Assembly (NCBI RefSeq): GCF_019904135.1 | Contig: NZ_JAIOGQ010000002.1 | Location: forward strand, 203,038-267,037 | Reading direction: 5' to 3' | DNA: 64,000 nt | From: Paenibacillus caui | GTDB taxonomy: Bacteria; Bacillota; Bacilli; Paenibacillales; Paenibacillaceae | In this document: positions 1-7,388 of the stretch, one piece after another | How positions within the stretch are numbered: the first letter of the stretch is position 1 | How the letters are laid out: each line of letters opens with the position of its first letter | The notes under the pieces: generated by a model | The model's database searches: none | What the model was told of the DNA's origin: nothing | What the model saw: the letters and a program-made list of their open reading frames with translations, nothing else | Made by a program: the position numbers and the translations under genes

Positions 1-594
1 TGGATGATCTCCGAACACGAGTTTGTCATATACCTCGTCCGAAATCACGATCAAGTTGTTTGCACTTGCCACATCGCTCAGTTCACCGATTTCTTCTTTT
101 GTTAGCACCCTGCCCGTTGGATTATTGGGCGTATTGACAATAACAGCTTTGGTCCGCGGCGTGCAGGCACCCTCAATAAGATTTCGGGTCAACTTGAAAT
201 TATCGTTTTGATCCAGGTGGACGAATACTGCGCGCCCTCCAACCATTGAGATTAGCGGCTCATAGCTGACCCATGAAGGATTCACCACAATAACTTCATC
301 GCCCGGGTTTACGGCGGTCATAAAAGCGATTTTACCGCCTGGAGTGACAATGATTTGGGAAGCGTCATACTCGGCCCCGTCTATGCTGGCAAGCTTCCTC
401 GCAATCTCACTGCGAAGCTCCGGAATGCCTGCGCTATTAACATAGTGGGTCATTCCCGATTTCATCGCTGCTTCCGCTGCTTCCACAATGTTTGGGGGCG
501 TGTCGAAATCCGGCTCCCCGCCTCCCAGGTTAATTATATCCATCCCCTGTTGTCTTAATGCTGCTGCCTTATCGCGGAAGAGGGCAAAGAACAT
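1..594 (-). pseudogene. PLP-dependent class I aminotransferase (aspartate aminotransferase-like), damaged 5' end, partial at window edge
   Basis: The minus strand reads as a fold-type I aminotransferase: INLGGGEPDFDTP, THYVNSAGIPELR, NTPNNPTGRVLT and ISDEVYDKLVFG are family landmarks, the last close to the region before the PLP lysine, which lies outside the window. The family usually starts about ten residues earlier, with a segment ending in ...TLAVxxKAxELR. Here that segment is replaced by MFFALFRDKAAALR, and no ribosome binding site precedes the ATG. The stretch after VTPGGK is about four residues shorter than in the AspB-type proteins I recall. The 5' end abuts a truncated LysR gene on the other strand, so both genes seem to have lost their shared promoter region. 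It could still be expressed as a variant, but I favour a dead gene. Confidence 0.6.
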
Positions 595-612
595 TATCCT
601 TAACTTCCAGCG

Positions 613-1152
613 GGCAAGAGTTTTTATTGCTCGCCAGAAGATGGGAGGAACTTATTGTACCAATTGTTGGAACGCGGGGACATTGACGTTGCTTTTGCCA
701 ATTTGGAACAGCCTATGCCTAATATGCTTGTTAAAAAATTCCTTAGCGAACCAATGATTGTTATAAGCAAAGGAAAATTACCCGCTCTGGGCAATGCGTT
801 AATCGATCAAGAGTTAGATACGTCAAATCAATTGTTTTTCGAATGGAACCCATCATTTCGAGCTTGGTATGATAGGTGGATTGGGGAGAGAGAGAACCCA
901 TCCATCCGTTTAGACGCCGCTTCACTAATGGATACCTTTATGGATAGCCCTGAAAAATGGGCGATTGTTCCGATGTCTCTGGCACACAGATTTAAAAAAT
1001 CTGGTGAATTCTATCTGTATCATTTGGAATCCCCTCCACCTGAACGGGTTTGTTATCAAATTCAGCCACGGAACCCCAGGTCGAGTGCTGTAGAAAGTCT
1101 GCGAATATTAGATTCATGTATAAATGCTGTCATGCATTCAAGCAATAGTTAA
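613..1152 (+). pseudogene. LysR-family regulator, C-terminal effector-binding fragment
   Basis: The frame open from about 604 to the stop at 1150-1152 encodes only the co-inducer-binding half of a LysR regulator. YQLLERGDIDVAF matches the start of the second half of that domain, and the rest runs to a normal C-terminus. The winged-helix DNA-binding domain and about the first half of the effector domain are absent (LysR proteins are near 290-300 residues). The residues just upstream (LPAGKSFYCSPEDGRN) do not look like LysR. Its position head to head with the damaged aminotransferase suggests it was once that gene's divergent regulator. It cannot bind DNA as it stands. Confidence 0.65.
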
Positions 1153-1159
1153 TAAAGAC

Positions 1160-1303
1160 GGAGAAGCTTTGGAGAAGCACCAAAACTTTGCAAGCGCTAA
1201 GCGCATGGTTGGAGAATATATGGCCTTTTACAATGAGAGACGATTCCAGAAAAAACTCGGCGACCTGTCACCGGTAGAATACCGGCAGCAGATCGCCGCT
1301 TAA
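1160..1303 (+). mobile_element. IS3-family (IS150-like) transposase OrfB remnant with right end
   Basis: About 47 codons encode the extreme C-terminus of an IS3-family OrfB integrase: EYMAFYNERRFQKKLG then LSPVEYRQQIAA and a stop at 1301-1303. The FYNxxRFQxxL...LSPVEYR ending is characteristic of the family. All upstream transposase, including the DDE residues, is missing. The sequence TGTCTACTTGAC at about 1320-1331 looks like the element's right terminus. The remnant lies directly after the LysR fragment, so the element probably took part in the rearrangement. It is not mobile. Confidence 0.7.
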
Positions 1304-1329
1304 CATCTTTTTTCATACTGTCTACTTGA

Positions 1330-1557
1330 CGGAGGGACGAGCAAGGACGTTCTTGATTATATCCGTGATAGTCCAGTCTCTTCGCTGTTCCCAACCGAAA
1401 TACTTTCGATATTGATTCCATGATCAACTGATCCAATGTAGTTCCACTATGAACCATAGGATATACATTCTCTTCTTTCGGTACAACAAATTCAACAAGT
1501 ACAGGTCCAGGTGTTTCCAGAGCTTCTTGCCAAATACGAAATATAAGGCCTTGCTTC
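1330..1557 (-). pseudogene. Acetolactate synthase large subunit (ilvB), C-terminal fragment
   Basis: Read on the minus strand, this stretch gives IWQEALETPGPVLVEF then VPKEENVYPMV, followed by GTTLDQLIME. This is the conserved C-terminal end of the thiamine-diphosphate enzyme acetolactate synthase (first step of branched-chain amino acid synthesis). Only the last 50 or so family residues remain; the frame then runs into the IS3 right end. On its 5' side it stops dead at the end of the HxlR gene. There is no start codon in context and no partner gene, so it is a non-functional relic. Confidence 0.6.
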
Positions 1558-1902
1558 TTAATTTGCGTCCGCAGCGCGTCCCACTTTTTCAGGACACAGA
1601 TTCTCCTGAGCCCATTCGTTCATAGCGGAAAATATCGGTTGGAGCCGGCGCCCCCGTTCGGTAAGCTCATACTCGACGTGAAGCGGCACCTCGGAGAAAA
1701 TCGTACGAGTAACGATTCCCTTCTCTTCTAACATTCGTAAGCGTTCGGTCAGAGTCTTTGGGCTGATGGGATGCAGCGAGCGCCGCAATTCCCCGAACCG
1801 GCGAATACCGTTAAATAGGTCGCGCAATAGGAGAAGCGTCCATTTGCCTTCCAGAATCTCCAGAAGTGGGATGATGGCAGCGGGACATGCCGGGTCGATC
1901 AA
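1558..1902 (-). CDS. HxlR-family winged-helix transcriptional regulator
   Basis: A protein of about 115 residues with the HxlR signature: CPAAIIPLLEILEGKW near the N-terminus (conserved Cys), LLRDLFNGIRRFGELRR, then the recognition helix region ISPKTLTERLRMLEEKGI and the beta-wing VEYELTERGRRL. These act as small dimeric repressors or activators, often sensing electrophiles or aldehydes through the conserved cysteine. I prefer a TTG start at 1902 because GGAGGTAATTAAATTG gives a perfect ribosome binding site; the ATG at 1917 has none. It is transcribed divergently from the reductase gene at 2071, with a direct repeat between them, so it probably regulates that gene and itself. Confidence 0.88.
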   Translation of the reverse strand: MIDPACPAAIIPLLEILEGKWTLLLLRDLFNGIRRFGELRRSLHPISPKTLTERLRMLEEKGIVTRTIFSEVPLHVEYELTERGRRLQPIFSAMNEWAQENLCPEKVGRAADAN

Positions 1903-1923
1903 TTTAATTACCTCCATGGTTCA

Positions 1924-1957
1924 TTTTATGAAACTACTGCACTTTTATGTAACTACT
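1924..1957. promoter_or_regulatory. Direct repeat in HxlR/reductase intergenic region, candidate HxlR operator
   Basis: Two 15-base copies of TTTTATGWAACTACT lie at 1924-1938 and 1943-1957, differing at one base and 19 bases apart, roughly two helical turns. They sit in the 153-base gap between the divergent HxlR and reductase genes, right upstream of the HxlR start. HxlR family operators are often paired repeats in such gaps. That the repeat exists is seen in the sequence; that HxlR binds it is inference. Confidence 0.5.
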
Positions 1958-2070
1958 TTTCAAATGTACCACTCTCGACTACTCTTGTGAAGAGGAGACG
2001 CTTCACGATGATCAGGATGCACAATTAGAAGCGAAAGGAATTCATTTCACAAATTTGGAGGGTACAACCA

Positions 2071-2577
2071 ATGAAAACGATACTATGGGCAACTTTATCC
2101 GCTAATGGAAACTATGCGCAGTCCACTGACGAGAATCCACCCAAGAAAGAAGCGCTGAACGATTTTGCAATGCAAGCCAAAGCAGCGGGCAATTTCATTG
2201 TCGGCCGTCGAACGTTCGAAAGCATGCGTGGAAACGGCGGCGGTTCTTTTTCCGACTTGGATATTGTAGTCATTTCGGCAAGTGTGAAAGACATACCTGG
2301 CGTCAAGGTTGTGGAGTCTCCGCAAGAAGCGCTGGGCTACCTACAGGCAAAAGGGCATACAACCGCTCTCATCTCGGGTGGTGCAGCCGTACACAATGCT
2401 TTCCTGAGCCGAGGACTTGTTGACGAGGTAATTTTCAATGTTGCTCCGGTGCTGGAGGGGAAGGGCCTCAATCTTGTCATTGACCAAGACCACTACCAAT
2501 TCAAGGATGTACATTTGCTCGACTCCAAGCTCCTTGGCGGCGGCGTTGTTCAACTTCACTACTTCATCGGTCGATAA
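2071..2577 (+). CDS. Dihydrofolate reductase-like protein (RibD C-terminal domain family)
   Basis: A 168-residue protein of the RibD_C/DHFR-like fold. Visible landmarks are the N-terminal strand with LSANGNYA, the GNFIVGRRTFESM segment (GRxTFE motif), DIVVISAS, and the nucleotide-binding ALISGGAAVHNAFL, then VDEVIFNVAPVLEGKG. Family members reduce pteridine or flavin-precursor-like substrates with NADPH, but stand-alone versions beside HxlR regulators mostly have no proven substrate. The ATG is preceded by GGAGGGTACAACC. The divergent HxlR gene is the likely regulator. Confidence 0.85.
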   Translation: MKTILWATLSANGNYAQSTDENPPKKEALNDFAMQAKAAGNFIVGRRTFESMRGNGGGSFSDLDIVVISASVKDIPGVKVVESPQEALGYLQAKGHTTALISGGAAVHNAFLSRGLVDEVIFNVAPVLEGKGLNLVIDQDHYQFKDVHLLDSKLLGGGVVQLHYFIGR

Positions 2578-2637
2578 AGTGTTCAAGCGCATTACTTAAA
2601 TCTGCAATCTGTTAAATAAACGGATCAACGCGTAAAA

Positions 2638-2678
2638 GGGGCAATCCTTGTAGTCATCAAAGACTAAGGGACGGCCCC
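2638..2678. terminator. Hairpin after the reductase gene, possible terminator
   Basis: An interrupted inverted repeat: GGGGC at 2638 pairs with GCCCC ending at 2678, and an inner CCTT-AGTC arm pairs with GACTAAGG. It lies 60 bases after the reductase stop. No clear U-tract follows on either strand, so termination is uncertain. Confidence 0.35.
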
Positions 2679-2746
2679 TAGGGTTTGCGTCATCATTGTG
2701 TCCGTTTTTCTTTTACCGTTTAAGCTGGCTAACCTCTAATACGAAA

Positions 2747-2941
2747 TTATTTAAAAGACTCTTTCTGTAACACAAGTGCGACTATCCCGATAAGCCCGGT
2801 TACCCAGGGTTTCTTTTTTTTCGGGATGCGGTCCGTCATCATCTGTTCTCTGCATGGATCCGCGACCCTACGGTCAAGACCTTTGAATTGATGGAACGTT
2901 CGCAGCTCCATTTCCATTCTGTACAGTTCTTCGAATCTCAT
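2747..2941 (-). CDS. Small hypothetical protein with C-terminal hydrophobic segment
   Basis: A 64-residue frame with a good ribosome binding site (AAAGGGGAAGGG six bases before ATG). The N-terminal two thirds are charged and helical (MRFEELYRMEMELR...), followed by a basic stretch PKKKK and a short hydrophobic segment WVTGLIGIVALVL that could be a membrane anchor. I do not recognise a family. It stands alone on the minus strand between two plus-strand genes. The start signal makes a real gene plausible, but small size keeps confidence moderate. Confidence 0.45.
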   Translation of the reverse strand: MRFEELYRMEMELRTFHQFKGLDRRVADPCREQMMTDRIPKKKKPWVTGLIGIVALVLQKESFK

Positions 2942-3095
2942 TTAAGCCCTTCCCCTTTCTCTTCTCCTAAAAACCCGGTGCGATCTTTGTTACCATTATC
3001 TGCTTTAAAAGCAGGAAGAAAAAGAGTACACTATTGAAAGTGTATTTCCCCTTTTAATACGGGTTCCTTGAATATTGAGTCCAGGGAGGTATTCC

Positions 3096-4901
3096 ATGCT
3101 TACTGCTGAACGCTATATCACGCTTTTGAATCATTTTGTCGGTCCGGCGGCGGGAGAAGAAGATGAATATGAAGTGGCGCTTAAAGAGTTGTCGGGGGTC
3201 TTTCACTGTACTGAGCGGAATGTCAAGCTGATCATCCGCAAGCTTCAGGAGGAGAGTTTAATTCTCTGGCTTCCCGGCCGCGGCCGGGGAAACCGTTCAC
3301 GCTTGAAGTTTATGGTGAAACGCGAGCATTTCCTGCTGGAATTTGCCAAGCGGCTGTGGCAAAAAGGGGAATATCAGTCGGCGTTTGAGTTCCTGCATCA
3401 GTTTGAGGAGGATAAGTCGATACTGGATCAGTTCATCCAGTGGCTAAACGGCCAATTCGGTGTGGAGAAACTGACGGCGGATTCAAAGGGCAAGGATGTG
3501 TTCCGGCTTCCGGTATACCGCACCCCTATGTCACTGGATCCCTCGCAGATCTACTTTGGCTTTGACTCGCACCTTGTACGGCAATTATATGACCGGCTCG
3601 TCGAGTACGATTCCGAACAGGAAGAGGTTGTGCCGATGTTAGCGCATTATTGGGAATGCAATTCCTTCGGGACCGAATGGACTTTTTATTTGCATAAAGG
3701 AATCAGGTTCCATCACGGAAAGGTGCTAACAGCAGAAGATGTTGTATTCACACTGGAAAGGCTTAAAAGCGGCACAATGAACCGATGGCTGGTAGCGACG
3801 ATGGATCGTGCGGAGGCGGTGGATGACCGAACTGTGAAAATCTATCTTCGCCAGCCGAATTGGCTGTTTCTCCGCCTGATGTGTTCTTCCTGCGCTTCCA
3901 TTGTGCCCTCCGATTTGGCCGGACAGGAAGATAGCGGCTACTGGAACAGGCCGAGCGGCACCGGCCCTTTCCAACTGGTGAACTGGTCCAGCAGCCGGAT
4001 TGAGCTGGCGGTCAATGAACGCTATTTTCATGGCAGGCCTTATTTGGATGAAGTCCAGCTGATCTTTATGCCGGACAATATCCCGAATGGTTCCAAATTG
4101 AACTGGGAGCAATTAGTCACGAGCGACTCCCGTATTCCCGCCAAAGCCGAAAGCGACTGGCAGCGGATTGAAACGTTAAGCAACGGCTGCAGTCTGATTT
4201 CCTGGAATCGGAATAAGGAAGGGCCGCAGCAGTCCTTTTCCTTCCGTCAGGCCGTCAATCTTGTGATCAATCGTTCCAGAATGATCGAGCATTCGGGGCA
4301 ACCGGGATACCCTGCCCGCAGTTTTTTGCCGCAGGAAGAAATGGGTTTGGGTATGCAATGGCACGATCCGGAGGCCGCAAGACAACTTCTGGATCAGTCG
4401 GGCTATGATGGTGCCCCTATCCTGCTCGTGGCCAGCGATACGTCGCACAAGGATGCGGAATGGATCAAGCAGCAATGCGCCTCCATCGGAATCCCTGTAA
4501 ATATCAGATATGTAGGAAAAAGCGCATTGTCCCGGGTGGAGACGGCCCAGGAGGCTGACGCGCTGCTGATGTGCCTTGTTTTTGTGGACGATGAGATTTG
4601 CGAGTTGGAAGCTTTTCTCCAAGAGAACAGCACGATTTATCAGCATCTGGATCAAGGGCTTCGTACATGGGTTTTCCGCCTCGTGGATGAAGTGCTTGCG
4701 ACTCCGTCCAAAAAGAAGCGGCGCGCGCTGCTGCAGCAAATGGAGTACCGCCTGACCGATGAAGCCCAGGTGCTGTTCCTCGTGCACCAGAAAATAAACA
4801 CTTATGTGCATCCATCCGTTCGAGGGCTGGTCATAAACAATCTGGGCTGGATGGATTTTAAAGATATTTGGCTGACCGGGCAGAGCGATAGAACGATATA
4901 A
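3096..4901 (+). CDS. SgrR-like transcriptional regulator with peptide-binding-type solute-binding domain
   Basis: A 601-residue protein in two parts. Residues about 1-110 form an SgrR-type winged helix (YEVALKELSGVFHCTERNVKLIIRKL, split by me as a helix-turn-helix). The rest is a family 5 (oligopeptide/nickel type) solute-binding domain without a signal peptide: TPMSLDPSQIYFGFDS, LVEYDSEQEEVVPMLA, GIRFHHGKVLTAEDVVFTLERL and GTGPFQLV are its landmarks. This architecture binds a small ligand in the cytoplasm and regulates a transporter; in Bacilli such genes often sit beside MFS sugar exporters, but none is adjacent here. The ATG at 3096 follows CAGGGAGGTATTCC. Its 3' end overlaps the truncated oxidoreductase by 44 bases. 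Confidence 0.85.
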   Translation: MLTAERYITLLNHFVGPAAGEEDEYEVALKELSGVFHCTERNVKLIIRKLQEESLILWLPGRGRGNRSRLKFMVKREHFLLEFAKRLWQKGEYQSAFEFLHQFEEDKSILDQFIQWLNGQFGVEKLTADSKGKDVFRLPVYRTPMSLDPSQIYFGFDSHLVRQLYDRLVEYDSEQEEVVPMLAHYWECNSFGTEWTFYLHKGIRFHHGKVLTAEDVVFTLERLKSGTMNRWLVATMDRAEAVDDRTVKIYLRQPNWLFLRLMCSSCASIVPSDLAGQEDSGYWNRPSGTGPFQLVNWSSSRIELAVNERYFHGRPYLDEVQLIFMPDNIPNGSKLNWEQLVTSDSRIPAKAESDWQRIETLSNGCSLISWNRNKEGPQQSFSFRQAVNLVINRSRMIEHSGQPGYPARSFLPQEEMGLGMQWHDPEAARQLLDQSGYDGAPILLVASDTSHKDAEWIKQQCASIGIPVNIRYVGKSALSRVETAQEADALLMCLVFVDDEICELEAFLQENSTIYQHLDQGLRTWVFRLVDEVLATPSKKKRRALLQQMEYRLTDEAQVLFLVHQKINTYVHPSVRGLVINNLGWMDFKDIWLTGQSDRTI

Positions 4902-5622
4902 TATTACGCGTAAAATAAGCGGGACGAAGCAGCTCCTGACTAAGAGTACGCATGTCTCCGCCCACCGGATCCAGTACGGCATCAATTCCCCGAGGGCCGG
5001 TCAGCTTCCGGATCGGCTCGATGAAATCGGACCGGAGAAACAGCTCGTCATAACCTAGAGAAGCGGCCAGTTTCGTTTTCTCCGGGCTGCCTACGGTGCC
5101 AAACACTTTGCCAGCTCCAAAATGCCTGGCCATCTGGCCCAAGAAGCTGCCGAGCCCGCCTGCGGCCGCATGGACTAGAATGTTATCCCCTTTTTGCATG
5201 TTTATTACATTTCGGATTGTCATATATGCCGTCGAAAGATTGACGATTGCGGCCGCAGCGGCAGCCATATCGATTTCCTTTCCCAGTTGGTCCAGAGGCA
5301 CCGTAAGCTCCGGTCTCACCTGGGCTACGGACGCATATCCGCCCAGATCCAGCAGCGTCATCGAGGCCACTGGCTGTCCGACATGGAAGCCTTCAACTCC
5401 TTCCCCAATTTCCCTCACATATCCTGATACTTCGAGCCCCGGAACAACCGGCAACGGCAGAACGGACTGCAAGTCCCCTCGCCGCAGCAGCACATCCACA
5501 TAGCCTACACCGGCATAAGCAACATCTATGGTAAGCATGCCAGGAGCCGGCTTTGGATCCGGAAGCTCACTCACTTCAAGTTCTGCGGCCTCACAAGGCC
5601 GATCAATCACAACAGCTTTCAT
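4858..5622 (-). CDS. Zinc-independent quinone oxidoreductase-like MDR protein, C-terminally truncated
   Basis: A medium-chain dehydrogenase/reductase: GroES-like N-terminus (MKAVVIDRP..., VAYAGVGYVDVLLRRGD, PVVPGLEVSGYV), then a Rossmann domain with NILVHAAAGGLGSFLGQMA (AAAGGxG motif) and KVFGTVGSPEKTKLA. No zinc ligands are evident, so an NADPH quinone/enal reductase is likely. The family is about 320 residues; this one stops at 254. After VLDPVGGDMRTLSQELLRP the sequence leaves the family (AYFTRNIISFYRSARSAKYL), so the last strands of the Rossmann domain are lost. The end overlaps the 3' end of the SgrR-like gene. The start has CAGGGAGG. Activity is doubtful. Confidence 0.75.
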   Translation of the reverse strand: MKAVVIDRPCEAAELEVSELPDPKPAPGMLTIDVAYAGVGYVDVLLRRGDLQSVLPLPVVPGLEVSGYVREIGEGVEGFHVGQPVASMTLLDLGGYASVAQVRPELTVPLDQLGKEIDMAAAAAAIVNLSTAYMTIRNVINMQKGDNILVHAAAGGLGSFLGQMARHFGAGKVFGTVGSPEKTKLAASLGYDELFLRSDFIEPIRKLTGPRGIDAVLDPVGGDMRTLSQELLRPAYFTRNIISFYRSARSAKYL

Positions 5623-5708
5623 GGAAAATACCTCCCTGGTTTGATTTCGAACTCATTATAATCAAGCTCCAGGGAGGCAACCACAGTATGTTTATACTGG
5701 TAACCGGA

Positions 5709-6566
5709 TTACCAGTCTACGGTCTTATCACCCGCCGACTCTATAATCCTCTTTATTTTCCGCTCCGTATCCGTGCCCGATATTGGCGTATATACGCAGC
5801 AATGAAGTTCCGCGTTGCCGTTCAGACTGGCAAAGGAGTTGATTTCAAAAGAAAGTTCCCTCGCCAGTGGACGGTTGATGATGAACTTACTCGCCTTTTT
5901 CAGCTGAATATCATGCAGCCGCCATAAATAGTCGAATTCCGCGGATTCCACGCTTAAACGTTCGACTGTTTCCCCAAACCAGGAGTCACCCGAATGCCGA
6001 TCGAAATTCGAGCGGAAGACAGCTACAGAATATTTCGCGAACTCCTCCCAATTTGCCATATGGCTGCGATAATAGGGGTTCACAAACAATAGCCGGATCA
6101 TGACACGTTCGTGATCGGGCATAGACGGAAAGTCTGCGATAATCTCGGAAGCAGCCCGGTTCCACGCGAGCACTTCCGTTCTGTCATTGCTGATGAATGC
6201 AGGGTATGTCAATTGGTCGATAATGTTTTGCCACTCGGGCTTTACGGTGTCTAAACCAGGCTTCGCAGCAGGCTTCTCCGGATTCGATAACCGGTTCAAA
6301 TGCAGCCGCTCATCCGGAGACAATTGCAAAGCTCTGCCGATACTATCAAGGACCTCCTTGGAAGCCGTTACGTCCCGCCCTTGCTCCAGCCATGTGTAAT
6401 AGGTGGCGCTAACCCCGGCCAGTATGGCTACCTCTTCTCTCCGCAGCCCCGGGGTTCTTCTCCGGCCGTAGGAACCCTGGATGCCAACCTGCTCAGGTTG
6501 AAGGCGTTCCCTGCGGGACTTCAGGAATTCACCCAGAACCTTTAATCTGCTACTATCCGTAGACAT
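5709..6566 (-). CDS. XRE-family regulator with MmyB-like ligand-binding domain
   Basis: A 285-residue protein. Residues about 8-80 form an XRE helix-turn-helix typical of the MmyB group: LGEFLKSRRERLQPEQVG, GRRRTPGLRREEVAILAGVS and YYTWLEQGRDV. Residues about 110-270 match the MmyB-like PAS-type domain, where YPAFISNDRTEVLAWNRAA, LLFVNPYYR and SVAVFRSNFDRH are the usual landmarks. Members bind fatty-acid-like ligands and often repress a neighbouring oxidoreductase. Here the truncated quinone oxidoreductase lies 86 bases downstream on the same strand. The start has TGAGGGGAGG. Confidence 0.88.
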   Translation of the reverse strand: MSTDSSRLKVLGEFLKSRRERLQPEQVGIQGSYGRRRTPGLRREEVAILAGVSATYYTWLEQGRDVTASKEVLDSIGRALQLSPDERLHLNRLSNPEKPAAKPGLDTVKPEWQNIIDQLTYPAFISNDRTEVLAWNRAASEIIADFPSMPDHERVMIRLLFVNPYYRSHMANWEEFAKYSVAVFRSNFDRHSGDSWFGETVERLSVESAEFDYLWRLHDIQLKKASKFIINRPLARELSFEINSFASLNGNAELHCCVYTPISGTDTERKIKRIIESAGDKTVDW

Positions 6567-6860
6567 GCCAATCCTCCCCTCAAACCTCAGGTATCATGTG
6601 CTCATTATAACATTGGCACTCTGGACAAATCATGTTAGAACATTAAATCTGGTTCTGCGTCTTAATATGGGAATCCTCAAGCGATAATGTCTCCCAAACG
6701 TTCATAACATCTGTGGGCTCAATCAAACCTTCTTTTTATAGACTAATAACGAAAGTTCTACCTATATTCAATTTTACTCTGGAGGAAAAAGTGCCCATCT
6801 AGTAAATTGCTATTAAAGGTTAATGTTGTCTATTACGTTATGAAAAGTGGCCGCAATGAC

Positions 6861-7319
6861 ATGTCAATTCGATTAGTACCCGTTACGCGCGATAACTGGC
6901 TTGAAGCGCTTAAGCTGCAAATCAAGGAAGAACAGAAAGATTTCGTTCCAGGCGTTGCCGTTTCCTTGGCAATGGTTTATATAAAACCTGACGGCGACCA
7001 AGTGAATTATTTACCCTTCGCCATCTACGACGGCAACCGGATGGTTGGATTTATCATGCATGCCTACGAGGAGCATACCTCGGACATGTATTGGATTAAC
7101 GGTTTCCTGATTGACGCGAAAGACCAAGGGAAAGGGTACGGAACAACAGCTCTGCTTCAAATGATTCAATATATCAAGAACCGTTTTTCCGGGTGTAAGG
7201 AAATTCGGCTTACCGTCCACAAAAATAACGACAATGCCAAAAAGCTGTATTCCTCACTTGGCTTTTTGGATACAGGAGAGATTTGGGGAGAGGAACAGGT
7301 TTTCAAACTCCCCGTATAA
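6861..7319 (+). CDS. GNAT N-acetyltransferase (spermine/spermidine acetyltransferase-like)
   Basis: A GNAT protein of about 152 residues. MSIRLVPVTRDNWLEALKL is a family N-terminus; MYWINGFLIDAKDQGKGYG holds motif A with the acetyl-CoA loop QGKGYG; and EIRLTVHKNNDNAKKLYSSLGF is motif B. The layout resembles BltD/SpeG-like polyamine acetyltransferases, though the substrate is not determined. The start is unclear: ATG 6861 fits the family best, ATG 6840 is possible, and neither has a strong ribosome binding site. A GGAGG at 6781 precedes a GTG that meets a stop after three codons. Confidence 0.8.
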   Translation: MSIRLVPVTRDNWLEALKLQIKEEQKDFVPGVAVSLAMVYIKPDGDQVNYLPFAIYDGNRMVGFIMHAYEEHTSDMYWINGFLIDAKDQGKGYGTTALLQMIQYIKNRFSGCKEIRLTVHKNNDNAKKLYSSLGFLDTGEIWGEEQVFKLPV

Positions 7320-7324
7320 GAAAA

Positions 7325-7356
7325 GGCGCGTCTCTCCAGCAAGCGGGAGCCGCGCC
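7325..7356. terminator. GC-rich hairpin between convergent genes
   Basis: GGCGCG at 7325-7330 pairs with CGCGCC at 7351-7356, and an inner CTC/GAG extends the stem. It lies just after the GNAT gene and 33 bases beyond the end of the ABC exporter gene on the other strand, so it could serve both. There is no strong U-tract on either side. Confidence 0.5.
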
Positions 7357-7388
7357 ATACCTAATACTGTTCCAATCATCCAATCCCT

